Source: VRUE01 sp963837735 (GTDB taxonomy: Bacteria > Actinomycetota > Thermoleophilia > Solirubrobacterales > 70-9). From it: a stretch of DNA of 64,000 bases. Numbering within the stretch: position 1 is the first letter of the stretch; each line of letters begins with the position of its first letter. Where the stretch lies: positions 62,001-126,000 of the forward strand of contig CAWIOM010000004.1 of assembly GCA_963837735.1 (NCBI GenBank). Reading direction: 5' to 3'. Below the pieces are notes generated by a model that was not told the DNA's origin, did no database searches, and saw nothing but the letters and a program-made list of their open reading frames with translations. Made by a program: the position numbers and the translations under genes. This document shows positions 18,554-26,328 of this stretch, piece after piece.

Positions 18554-19138
18554 TCAGTGATGCTCGATGACGCGGTCGACGAGGTTGTAATCCTTCGCCT
18601 CCTCCGCGCTCATGAAGTAATCGCGATCGGTGTCGTTGGTGATCTTGTCGAAGGGCTGGCCCGTGTGCTTGGCGAGGATCTCGTCGAGACGGCGCCGGGT
18701 GTCGATGATCTCTTTGGCGTGGATCTCGATGTCGGTCGCCTGGCCTTCGAAGCCCGAGGACACCTGGTGGATGAGGATCTTCGAGTTGGGCAGCGACATC
18801 CGCTTACCCGCGGCGCCCCCAGCCAGGAGCAGCGCCCCCATGCTCATCGCGATGCCGACGCAGATCGTCTGCACTTCCGGCTTGATGAACTGCATCGTGT
18901 CGTAGATCGCCATGCCGGCGTAGACCGAGCCGCCGGGCGAGTTGATGTAGAGGCTGATGTCCTTGTCCGGGTCCTCCGACTCGAGGTGGAGGAGCTGGGC
19001 GACGATCAGGTTTGCGATTTCGTCGTTGACGGCGGTTCCGAGGAAGACGATCCGCTCGTTGAGAAGGCGCGAGTAGATGTCGAAGGAACGCTCGCCGCGC
19101 GAGGTCTGCTCGACGACCATTGGGACCAGAGGGCTCAT
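18554..19138 (-). CDS. clpP: ATP-dependent Clp protease proteolytic subunit
   Basis: Serine peptidase of ClpXP/ClpAP. 194 residues from ATG 19138 (MSPLVPMVVEQTSRGERSFD). The catalytic serine is in GIAMSMGALLLA, the histidine in ILIHQVSSGFEGQATDIEIHA and the aspartate in KITNDTDRDYFMSAEEA. The length is typical. It lies between a diguanylate cyclase gene and the M23 peptidase gene; clpX is 2.2 kb downstream rather than adjacent, because the plus-strand GNAT/GrpB trio and the M23 gene intervene. Confidence 0.97.
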   Translation of the reverse strand: MSPLVPMVVEQTSRGERSFDIYSRLLNERIVFLGTAVNDEIANLIVAQLLHLESEDPDKDISLYINSPGGSVYAGMAIYDTMQFIKPEVQTICVGIAMSMGALLLAGGAAGKRMSLPNSKILIHQVSSGFEGQATDIEIHAKEIIDTRRRLDEILAKHTGQPFDKITNDTDRDYFMSAEEAKDYNLVDRVIEHH

Positions 19139-19160
19139 GGCCCGCACTCTATAGAAGGAG

Positions 19161-20156
19161 TCAGGCGGGCTCGGGCCCGAACTCGGTGCCTGCAGGCGAG
19201 GCTTCATTCGTGCCGCCGCCACCACCCGCCTTGACCACGTACATCGCCTGGTCGGCGAGGGCCAGCAGGTCCTCGGCGGCGACATCCTGGCGGCCGTTGA
19301 ATGGCGCGACCCCGACGCTGATCGCGAGCGGCACGGAGTTGCCTTCGACCCGCAGGTCGGTCGTTTCGAGCGCCGCGACCAGCCGCTCGCCGATCGCCGC
19401 CGCCTCGACCGGGCCGACATCGGCGAGGAGCACGGCGAACTCGTCGCCGCCGACCCTGGCGACGATCCCGTCGGCCTGGCGGCCTACCGCATCCGTGCCG
19501 CGGGTGTTCTCGGAGACGACTCGCGCGACCTCGCAGAGAGCGAGGTCGCCGGCCGCGTGGCCGTGCTCGTCGTTGATCGACTTGAAGCGGTCGAGGTCGA
19601 TTAGCAACAGGGCTCCACCCCGCGCATGGCGCCTGGCGTCGAGCAGGCCGGCGCTCAGCTCCTCGTCGAAGCGCCGGCGGTTGAGGACGCCCGTCAGCGG
19701 ATCCTGCTGGGAGATCCGCTCGACCTCCCGTTCGAGCTCGACGCGGGTGCTGACGTCCCGGGCCGCCACGTAGACGATGCCCTCCTCGGGAATCGTCGCG
19801 GCGCTCCACTCCAGCCAATGCGCCTCGCCGCGCTTGTCGAACCAGCGATTCTGGAAAAATGCGCTGCCGTCGCCGCCCGGAATCGCCGCCGAAGCGGCCG
19901 CCAGCTCGCGTTCCTCGGGATGCACGAGCTCTGTGAGAGAGCGGCCGATCAGCTCCTCCTCGCGGTAGCCGAGGACCCGCTCGAAGGCGGGGTTGGCCGA
20001 CTCGATGCGACCGTCGAGGCCGCTGGTGCAGATCATGTCCGGCGAGAGGTTGAAGCGGCGCGCCCCCGCCGCCCTGGCGCGCCGCAGCCGGCTCGCCAGG
20101 AAAGCGGCGAGGAGGATCGCGAGCAGCGCGGGGACGGTGTAGAGGAGCGCATCCAT
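19161..20156 (-). CDS. Membrane-anchored PAS-GGDEF diguanylate cyclase
   Basis: Likely makes cyclic di-GMP. Start chosen at ATG 20156 (MDALLYTVPALLAILLAAFL), which begins one N-terminal membrane helix; a start 12 codons earlier is possible. Then a PAS domain (NLSPDMICTSGLDGRIESAN, ERVLGYREEELIGRS, DVSTRVELEREVERI) and a GGDEF domain (DPLTGVLNRRRFDEEL, LLLIDLDRFKSINDEHGHAAGD, RVGGDEFAVLLADV, DQAMYVVKAG). The stretch RGTDAVGRQADGIVARV before GGDEF is about eight residues longer than usual and contains an RxxD-like site. It sits between tig and clpP on the same strand, 22 bases upstream of clpP. Confidence 0.9.
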   Translation of the reverse strand: MDALLYTVPALLAILLAAFLASRLRRARAAGARRFNLSPDMICTSGLDGRIESANPAFERVLGYREEELIGRSLTELVHPEERELAAASAAIPGGDGSAFFQNRWFDKRGEAHWLEWSAATIPEEGIVYVAARDVSTRVELEREVERISQQDPLTGVLNRRRFDEELSAGLLDARRHARGGALLLIDLDRFKSINDEHGHAAGDLALCEVARVVSENTRGTDAVGRQADGIVARVGGDEFAVLLADVGPVEAAAIGERLVAALETTDLRVEGNSVPLAISVGVAPFNGRQDVAAEDLLALADQAMYVVKAGGGGGTNEASPAGTEFGPEPA

Positions 20157-20234
20157 GCCGACATATATCGGCGCCCGCGCGGCTGCCGCCATAAATGCAA
20201 TTGTCGCTTCAGTGCGCTCCGGGGCGCTGTCGCG

Positions 20235-21614
20235 CTAGTCGTCCGGGGTCCAGAGCCCGCCTGCCGCCTCGCGCTCCTTCTCCGGAGTCCAGATCTGCTC
20301 GCGCGCCTCGGCCTGGCCGACCGGGATCGGCTTCGCCTGCTCGGCGACGAGGTCGATCGCCTTGCGGATGCGGATGTCCTCGCGGACCATCTCGTCGCGG
20401 CCGTTCTCGCGCAGCCGCTCGAGCAGCTTCTCCGGGGTGGTGCGCTCGTGCTCGGCCGTGTGGGCGAGCGCCTCGACCATCTCCTCCTCGGAGACCTCGA
20501 TCGCCTCGGCGTCGGCGACGGCCGCCATCACGGCCTCGCGCTTCAGCTCCTGTTCGGCGTCGGGTTTCGATTCCTCCAGCACCTCCTCGCGCGTCTTCCC
20601 CTGCATCTGGAAGTAGCCCGCAGGATCCATGCCGCGCTGCGCCAGCTGCCGCTCGAGCCGGTCGAGCCGCTCCGAGGCGCGGGCGAGTGCGAGCGAGTCG
20701 GGCAGCTCGATGCTCGCCCCCTCGACGACGGCGTCGATCGCCGCCGCCCGGAAGTCCTGCTCGATGCGCTCTCCGGCCGCCTCGCCGAGCCGCTCCTCGA
20801 TGTCGGCTCGGAGCTCGGCGATCGTGTCGAACTCGGATGCTTCGGCGGCGAAGTCGTCGTCGAGCTCCGGCAGCACTTTTTCGCGGACCTCCTTGACCTG
20901 GACCGAGAAGACCGCGTCCTCGCCGGCAAGCTGCTCGGCCTGGTAGTCGTCGGGGAAGGTGACCTCGACCGTCCGCTGGTCTCCGGCTTCGGCGCCGACC
21001 AGTTGCTCCTCGAACCCCTCGATCAGGCGACCGCCGCCGAGCTCGAGCAGGTAGTCGCTGGCCGCTCCGCCCTCGAAGGCCTTGCCGTCGAGCAGTCCCT
21101 CGAAGTCGATCAGCAGCGCGTCGCCCTCGGCAGCCGCCCGCTCGACGGGCTCGAGCTTGGCGAAGCCCTCCCGGACACGGTCGACCTGTTCGTCGACGAC
21201 CTCGCCGGGAACCTCGGCCTCGGCCCGGCCGACCTCGAGGCCCCTGTACTCGCCGAGCTTCGCCTCGGGCCTGACGCCGATCTCGAACTTGAAGCCGAGC
21301 GGCTCGCCCTCCGACTGCGGTGCGGAGACGATCTCGACGCTGGGATCGCCGACCGAGATCACGCCGGAGGAGAGCAGGGCGCGTTCGTACCACTCGGGCA
21401 GAGAGTCGCGGATCGCCTCCTCGAGGACCTGCTCGAAGCCGAGCCTCTGGATCACCAGCGAGGGCGGGGCCTTGCCCTTGCGAAACCCGGGCAGGCGCAT
21501 CTCGCGGGCAAGGCCGCGGGCGGCGCGGTTGACGCCCTTTTCGACGTCGCCGGCCGGGACCTCGACCTCGACCTCGACCCGTGAGCCGGGCAGCTCTTTG
21601 ACGGTCGTCTGCAT
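20235..21614 (-). CDS. tig: Trigger factor chaperone
   Basis: Ribosome-bound chaperone and peptidyl-prolyl isomerase. 459 residues: ribosome-binding domain with the signature LPGFRKGKAPPSLV (~residues 41-54), a central FKBP-like domain (AEGDALLIDFEGLLDGKAFEGG) and a long helical C-terminal domain rich in Glu/Arg. Slightly longer than E. coli trigger factor, with an acidic tail EREAAGGLWTPDD. It begins the tig-clpP-clpX neighbourhood common in bacteria. Confidence 0.95.
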   Translation of the reverse strand: MQTTVKELPGSRVEVEVEVPAGDVEKGVNRAARGLAREMRLPGFRKGKAPPSLVIQRLGFEQVLEEAIRDSLPEWYERALLSSGVISVGDPSVEIVSAPQSEGEPLGFKFEIGVRPEAKLGEYRGLEVGRAEAEVPGEVVDEQVDRVREGFAKLEPVERAAAEGDALLIDFEGLLDGKAFEGGAASDYLLELGGGRLIEGFEEQLVGAEAGDQRTVEVTFPDDYQAEQLAGEDAVFSVQVKEVREKVLPELDDDFAAEASEFDTIAELRADIEERLGEAAGERIEQDFRAAAIDAVVEGASIELPDSLALARASERLDRLERQLAQRGMDPAGYFQMQGKTREEVLEESKPDAEQELKREAVMAAVADAEAIEVSEEEMVEALAHTAEHERTTPEKLLERLRENGRDEMVREDIRIRKAIDLVAEQAKPIPVGQAEAREQIWTPEKEREAAGGLWTPDD

Positions 21615-21732
21615 GGCGAGTGACCCTAGCGATTCTCGAACAGGCCACGGCGCAGGGCGGCGCCGAAGTCGATGGCGAAGGCGAGCCCTCGCCCCAGCGG
21701 TCCGGTCACCAGCCAGGCTCTCGCCCTGTTCG

Positions 21733-22623
21733 TCACTCGCGTTCGAGCCGTTCCCCGAGCAGCGCCCCGTGGCCGGCGGCGACGGCGCGCTGCGCGCGGC
21801 GCTCGTCGAGCTCGACGCCGCGCTCGTAGGCGAGATCGAGCAGGCGCTGCTTCTCGATCCCTTCGCGGGCGACCTCGAAGAAGACCCAGGCGAGGACGCC
21901 GAGAGCGACGAAGGTCCCCTCGATCATCATCAGCGCCCCGGCGGTGCTCTGGTCGGCCTGCGGCGAGATGTTCCAGAAGCGCTCCCCCTCGGCGTAGATC
22001 GGGTAGAGGATCGTGCCCGACCACATCAGGACGTTGCCGAGGATCGCGCCGACGAAGCGCACCGCGACCACGTACGCCACCTTCCAACCGGCGCCGAACC
22101 AGGCCGGCTTCGGCAGCGGGCCGAAGACGGGCATCCACATCAGGCAGCCGAAGAGGAGGAAGGTGGCATGCTCGAGCGCGTGCACGGGCGCCGCGCCGTA
22201 GGCGTCCTGATAGATCGCCGGGATGTGCCAGAAGTAGAGGTTCAGGGCCCAGAGCGGCAGCGCCAGGGCTGGGTGAGTGAGGACCTGGAGCCGGTCGAAG
22301 AGCCGGATCGAGAGGATTGGCTGCAGCAGGGACCTGGTCAGGCCGAGGACCAGCAGCAGGGTGGCGAGGTCGCCGATCAGCAGGTGCTCGGCCATGTGGG
22401 CGATGACGAGCTCGTCGGAGATGTGGCCGACCGGGCTGAAGAGGGCGATCGCGACCGTCGCCAGCCCGGAGCCGAAGCTGACCTGGCGCCAGAGCGGGAC
22501 GGGGCGGCCGTCCCAGGAGAGGGTCATCGCCCGATGCCAGTAGAGGATCACCGCCGCGGTCAGCGGCACGACCTCGATCGGGACGAAGGAGCCGGCAACG
22601 TGTGCGGTGAGAGGGCCGCCCAT
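21733..22623 (-). CDS. CtaG-type cytochrome c oxidase assembly membrane protein
   Basis: Member of the caa3_CtaG membrane family associated with copper delivery to cytochrome c oxidase. 296 residues from ATG 22623 (MGGPLTAHVAGSFVPIEVVP), with about seven hydrophobic spans and conserved histidines in SPVGHISDELVIAHMAEHLLIGDLA, LTHPALALPLWALNLYFWHI and VHALEHATFLLFGCLMWMPV. The C-terminus is charged and cytoplasmic. Its start lies only 22 bases from the divergent GH15 gene start. No oxidase genes are in the window, so the exact metal role is inferred from family alone. Confidence 0.85.
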   Translation of the reverse strand: MGGPLTAHVAGSFVPIEVVPLTAAVILYWHRAMTLSWDGRPVPLWRQVSFGSGLATVAIALFSPVGHISDELVIAHMAEHLLIGDLATLLLVLGLTRSLLQPILSIRLFDRLQVLTHPALALPLWALNLYFWHIPAIYQDAYGAAPVHALEHATFLLFGCLMWMPVFGPLPKPAWFGAGWKVAYVVAVRFVGAILGNVLMWSGTILYPIYAEGERFWNISPQADQSTAGALMMIEGTFVALGVLAWVFFEVAREGIEKQRLLDLAYERGVELDERRAQRAVAAGHGALLGERLERE

Positions 22624-22645
22624 GGTGGTAGCTTGGCACTCACCA

Positions 22646-24535
22646 GTGAGCGCCGCCGACAACCGCTTCCCGCCGATCGGCAGCTACGGGTTCCTTTCCG
22701 ATTGCCACACCTCGGCCCTGGTCTCCTACGACGGCGCCGTCGAGTGGCTCTGCATCCCCCGATTCGACTCGCCCAGCACCTTCGCCGCGCTGCTCGATCG
22801 CGACGCCGGCCATTTCAAGCTCAAGCCGCGCGGCGTCATCGTCCCGATCGGCCGCCGCTACGAGCCCGGGACCCTGGTCATCGAGACCACCTGGGTCACC
22901 GATACGGGCTGGGTTGTCGTCCACGACCTGCTCTCGATCGGCGAGTGGGCGCCGAACGGCGACGGCCGGCCGCGGACCGAACACGAATCGGACCGTTCGC
23001 TGCTGCGCCTGATGACCTGCATCGACGGCGAGGTCGAGATGGAGATGGAGTGCCTGCCGCGCTTCGCCTACGGGGAGGCGGCCGCCGAATGGGCGGGCGG
23101 CGAGCTCGGCGAGGCGGTCGCGGTCGGCGAGGACGGCACTCAGCTCGCCCTGTCCAGCGATATGGAGCTCTCGGTGGACGGCGGCGCAGTGCGCGGGACG
23201 ATGAGGCTGAAGGAGGACGAAACCGGCTTTTGCGCGGTGACCTGGGGCGATCGCGACATCGGCGGGCCGCGCAGCTCGCCCGAGGCGCTCGAGCGGCTCG
23301 ACTCGACCGAAGAGTTCTGGCGCAGCTGGCTGCGCGACGGCAAATTCCCCGACCACCCGTGGCGCATCCACCTGCAGCGCTCCGCCCTCGTCCTCAAGGG
23401 CCTCACCTACACGCCCACCGGGGCGATCGTCGCGGCGCCGACGACCTCGCTGCCGGAGACCCCCGGCGGCGAACGCAACTGGGACTACCGCTTCAGCTGG
23501 ATACGCGACTCGACCTTCACCCTCTGGGCGCTCCACACGCTCGGCTTCGACCAGGAGGCACGCGACTTCATGCGCTTCGTCCTCGACCTCTGCCGGGAGG
23601 ACCCGAACCTGCAGATCATGTACGGGATCGGCGGCGAGAAGCAGCTCGAGGAGTCGACGCTCGACCACCTCGGCGGCTACGGCGGCGCCCGCCCGGTTCG
23701 GATCGGCAACGGCGCCTACGACCAGCGCCAGCACGACGTCTGGGGCGCCCTGCTGGACTCGATCTACCTGCACGAAAAGGCGCTGCGCGGCAGCGGCTCG
23801 CAGACCGACCGCAAACTGATCGCCGAGCAGGTCGAGGCGGCGATCGCCGCCTGGCCGGAGCCCGACCAGGGGATCTGGGAGTCGCGCGGCGAGCCCAAGC
23901 ACTACGTCTCCTCGAAGCTGATGATCTGGGTCGCCGTCGACCGCGGTGTTCGCCTGGCCCGGGGAGTCGGCCTCGACGAGGTCGCCGACGGCTGGCAGAA
24001 GACAGCCGACCGGATCCGAGCAGAGATCCTCGAGCGCGGCTGCCGCGACGGCATCTTCCGCCAGCACTACGAGACCGACGCCCTCGACGCCTCGACCCTG
24101 CTGGTCCCGCTCGTCCGCTTCCTGCCACCCGACGACGAGCGCGTTCGCAAGACCGTGGAGGCGATCGCCGACGACCTCACCCAGCACGGGCTCGTCCTCC
24201 GCTACCGCGTCGAGGAGACCGACGACGGCCTCTCGGGCGAAGAGGGGACGTTCCTGATCTGCTCCTTCTGGCTGGTCGCGGCGCTATCGGAGATCGGCGA
24301 CCAGGTTCGTGCCCGCGAGCTCTGCGAGCGGCTGCTCGAGTCCTCCGGCTGGCTCGACCTCTACGCCGAGGAGCTGGACCCGCCGAGCGGCCGGCACCTG
24401 GGCAACTTCCCGCAGGCGTTCACCCACCTGGCGCTGATCAACGCCGTCTCCCACGTGATCGCCGACGAGCAGCGCGAAGACGGCGGCGTCACCGCGGTCT
24501 TCAGCGAGATGGGCGGGGTCCGCGAGGACGGCTGA
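22646..24535 (+). CDS. GH15 glucoamylase/trehalase-like glycosidase
   Basis: Glycoside hydrolase family 15 protein, 629 residues. GTG 22646 is chosen because the conserved N-terminus IGSYGFLSDCHTSALVSYDG starts just after it. Typical motifs: VEWLCIPRFDSPSTFAALLD, then the (alpha/alpha)6 catalytic domain with NWDYRFSWIRDSTFTLWALH, GGYGGARPVRIGNGAYDQRQ and DEGIWE-like PDQGIWESRGEPKHYVSSKL, and EEGTFLICSFWLVAAL near the end. Actinobacterial relatives hydrolyse trehalose or alpha-glucans; the substrate here is not determinable. No signal peptide, so cytoplasmic. Confidence 0.9.
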   Translation: MSAADNRFPPIGSYGFLSDCHTSALVSYDGAVEWLCIPRFDSPSTFAALLDRDAGHFKLKPRGVIVPIGRRYEPGTLVIETTWVTDTGWVVVHDLLSIGEWAPNGDGRPRTEHESDRSLLRLMTCIDGEVEMEMECLPRFAYGEAAAEWAGGELGEAVAVGEDGTQLALSSDMELSVDGGAVRGTMRLKEDETGFCAVTWGDRDIGGPRSSPEALERLDSTEEFWRSWLRDGKFPDHPWRIHLQRSALVLKGLTYTPTGAIVAAPTTSLPETPGGERNWDYRFSWIRDSTFTLWALHTLGFDQEARDFMRFVLDLCREDPNLQIMYGIGGEKQLEESTLDHLGGYGGARPVRIGNGAYDQRQHDVWGALLDSIYLHEKALRGSGSQTDRKLIAEQVEAAIAAWPEPDQGIWESRGEPKHYVSSKLMIWVAVDRGVRLARGVGLDEVADGWQKTADRIRAEILERGCRDGIFRQHYETDALDASTLLVPLVRFLPPDDERVRKTVEAIADDLTQHGLVLRYRVEETDDGLSGEEGTFLICSFWLVAALSEIGDQVRARELCERLLESSGWLDLYAEELDPPSGRHLGNFPQAFTHLALINAVSHVIADEQREDGGVTAVFSEMGGVREDG

Positions 24536-24565
24536 CGGCCGCCGCCCACGCCCACGGAGCGGCTG

Positions 24566-24594
24566 CAGACAAAACATTTCGATTGCTCTATATT
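24566..24594 (+). promoter_or_regulatory. Putative sigma-70-type promoter of the ArsR-like gene
   Basis: An AT-rich patch in a GC-rich background holds CAGACA (24566-24571, 4/6 to TTGACA), a 17-base spacer and TATATT (24589-24594). The ATG of the HTH gene begins 11 bases after the -10 box, which fits a leaderless or near-leaderless transcript. Confidence 0.5.
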
Positions 24595-24605
24595 TCCGCT
24601 CGCAT

Positions 24606-24935
24606 ATGGAAGCCACGAGCCGCACCACCCAGAACCTCTTCGTCGCCCTCGGCCACCCGACCAGGCGCCGGATCCTGCGGGAGATGAACGGCGGCCCCCC
24701 GGCCAGCCCCAGGGAGCTGACCGAGCGCCTCGGCGACACGCTCAGCAACGTCAGCTACCACTTCCGGGTCCTCGCCGAGGCGGGTGCCCTGGAACTGGTC
24801 TCCACCCGTCCCGTGCGCGGCTCGACCCAGCACTTCTACGGAATGTCGATCGAGGCGGAGTGGGCGCAGGCGGTGCTGGCGCTCGACGAGCGACCGGAGC
24901 AGGGCGCCGCTGCCCGGGGGGAAGAGATCGCCTGA
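24606..24935 (+). CDS. ArsR-family winged-helix transcription regulator
   Basis: 109 residues. The fold is typical: FVALGHPTRRRILREMNGGP (helix 1-2), SPRELTERLGDTLSNVSYHF (recognition helix LSNVSYHFRVL) and AGALELVSTRPVRGSTQHFY (wing). No metal-binding cysteine pair is seen, so it is not an obvious metal sensor; it resembles the helix_turn_helix_5-type members. It follows the GH15 gene and is followed 24 bases later by a second small wHTH-like gene. Confidence 0.85.
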   Translation: MEATSRTTQNLFVALGHPTRRRILREMNGGPPASPRELTERLGDTLSNVSYHFRVLAEAGALELVSTRPVRGSTQHFYGMSIEAEWAQAVLALDERPEQGAAARGEEIA

Positions 24936-24959
24936 CGATGCCCTGATGCGGAGAGGACC

Positions 24960-25229
24960 GTGGAGGAAATCGACGACAACCGAGTCGCCGGCGACGATGC
25001 CGCGATCGAAGGCACGGTGTTGCGCCGCCTTCTGCTCATCCATCCCGGCCAGGTGACCGTCGAGGAGCTGACCAGGGACGTCGCGAGGGACCCCGAGGAC
25101 TTCGCCGAACGGGACGCGATCGAGCGCGCCGTCCGCGACCTGGCCCGCAGCGGCCTCGTCCACCGCAATGGCGAGTTCGCGATCCCCTCGCGCGCTGCGC
25201 TGCGCTTCGACGAGCTGCTCGGCGCTTGA
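24960..25229 (+). CDS. Small winged-helix-like protein, function unknown
   Basis: 89 residues from GTG 24960. It reads EEIDDNRVAGDDAAIEGTVL, then RRLLLIHPGQVTVEELTRDV, ERAVRDLARSGLVHRNGEFA and ends AALRFDELLGA. The helix pattern and the 'L..SGLV.R.G....PS.AA..FD.L' ending resemble small winged-helix domains of actinobacteria. Likely co-transcribed with the preceding ArsR-like gene. No ligand site is visible. Confidence 0.6.
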   Translation: MEEIDDNRVAGDDAAIEGTVLRRLLLIHPGQVTVEELTRDVARDPEDFAERDAIERAVRDLARSGLVHRNGEFAIPSRAALRFDELLGA

Positions 25230-25251
25230 GGAAGCCGGCCGCGGCGCGATC

Positions 25252-26055
25252 TCAGTAGCCGGGCGGGTGGCGGGCGACGAAGCCCGCCGGGGGCACCCCG
25301 GCCCGATGCCAGCGCGGGCCGGAGCCGTTGGCGTCGCCGACCGTGTCCCAGCGGAAGCCGGCGATCACCGCGTAGGCATGCGAGGGGCCCGCATAGACGG
25401 TGATCCAGCGCCCCTTTCCTGGCTCTCCCCAGCCGGCGAACTGGCCGGACGCGAGCGGGCTCGCCAGGAATCCCCCGCCGGCCAGCGCGAAGCTGACCGC
25501 GCCGGAGCAGTCGTATCCGCTCGCGTACCAGGAGCCGTGCCCGCCGCCCCAGGCGTAGGGCCGGCCGACGATCGTGTTCGCGGCGTTGATCACGCCCTTG
25601 ATCCGGTCCGGCACACCGGCGGGAGCGAGGACGATGCCGCTGACGAAGGTCGCACTCATCCCTTCGACCCGGGCGCCGTGCAGCTCCGGGGCGTGTGCGG
25701 TCAGGTCTCCGACGTCGCCGCTGCCGGGCGGGGGCGGCGGAATCGGCGTGCCGTTGGTGCCGGCGGAGGCGGGCGGTATTTCGCCCGCGTCGGTCGGGGG
25801 CGGCGATCCGGCGGCGGCCCGCGGCCCCTCTTCTTCCCTCGAGCCGCCGTACCTCGAGCCGAGGAAGACGAGGCTCCCTTCGACCCCCTTCAGCGCCTCG
25901 CCGACCGGGGTCGCCGCCAGCGCGGCCAGGGCGGAGCGCCGCAACAGCTCCAGGGCGGCGCCGTCCCGACTCGAGCTCGCGGCGCCCGCCGGCGCCGCGG
26001 CCGGCGCGGTCAGCGCCAGGCAGGACAGCGCGAGGAGGCAGCCCAGCTTTGCCAC
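25252..26055 (-). CDS. Secreted NlpC/P60-like (C40) cell-wall peptidase
   Basis: 267 residues. Signal peptide MAKLGCLLALSCLALTAPAA with a likely cut after PAGA; a Pro/Gly-rich linker (residues ~70-115); then a C40-like domain. The catalytic cysteine is in GYDCSGAVSFALAGGG, the histidine in AGPSHAYAVIAGFRWDT, and the preceding NAANTIVGRPYAWGGGHG is typical of NlpC/P60 N-terminal helices. Predicted to cleave peptidoglycan stem peptides. A terminator-like hairpin lies just upstream of its start, isolating it from the mmsA unit. Confidence 0.82.
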   Translation of the reverse strand: MAKLGCLLALSCLALTAPAAAPAGAASSSRDGAALELLRRSALAALAATPVGEALKGVEGSLVFLGSRYGGSREEEGPRAAAGSPPPTDAGEIPPASAGTNGTPIPPPPPGSGDVGDLTAHAPELHGARVEGMSATFVSGIVLAPAGVPDRIKGVINAANTIVGRPYAWGGGHGSWYASGYDCSGAVSFALAGGGFLASPLASGQFAGWGEPGKGRWITVYAGPSHAYAVIAGFRWDTVGDANGSGPRWHRAGVPPAGFVARHPPGY

Positions 26056-26078
26056 CGACCCGAAGATAGCCAGAACGA

Positions 26079-26106
26079 ACCAGGGCCGCCCGGAGGCGGC
26101 CCTGGT
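26079..26106 (-). terminator. Terminator-like hairpin
   Basis: Perfect 12-bp stem ACCAGGGCCGCC / GGCGGCCCTGGT with a 4-base loop. On the minus strand it is followed by TTCGTTCTGG, a weak T-rich tail. It stands between the mmsA/short-ORF unit and the C40 peptidase gene on the minus strand and would end transcription of the former. Confidence 0.6.
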
Positions 26107-26218
26107 CAGGTGCTTGGAGCGAGCGCGGATACGGCGACCGGGTGGGACAACGCCCGGCCTTCCTTTGCTCGCCGGTGCCCGGGTTGGATTCCGCCGGGCT
26201 GCCGAACAAGTGCGGCGC

Positions 26219-26263
26219 CTAGCGGCCCTGCACCTCCAGTGTCCCCTGCAGCATGTGACTCAA
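26219..26263 (-). CDS. 14-codon reading frame with an extended Shine-Dalgarno
   Basis: Downstream of mmsA on the same strand. AGAAAGGAGGTGG (26271-26283, minus strand) is complementary to the 16S 3' end over an unusually long stretch. About 10 bases later TTG AGT CAC ATG opens a frame encoding M/L-SHMLQGTLEVQGR and a TAG. The ribosome-binding site is far stronger than at any real gene nearby. The peptide is not one I can assign. It could be a leader peptide, a translated small protein or a ribosome-capture site. The terminator-like hairpin follows ~110 bases later. Confidence 0.5.
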   Translation of the reverse strand: MSHMLQGTLEVQGR

Positions 26264-26328
26264 AGTAGGACCACCTCCTTTCTCTGGTGAACCGATTGAA
26301 TCAGATGCCCCAGTCGAGCCCGGGAGAG

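Noticed and set aside
26268..26284. Plus-strand CCACCTCCTTTCT resembling the 3' end of 16S rRNA
   Set aside because: No further rRNA similarity around it. It is the complement of a Shine-Dalgarno site on the minus strand.
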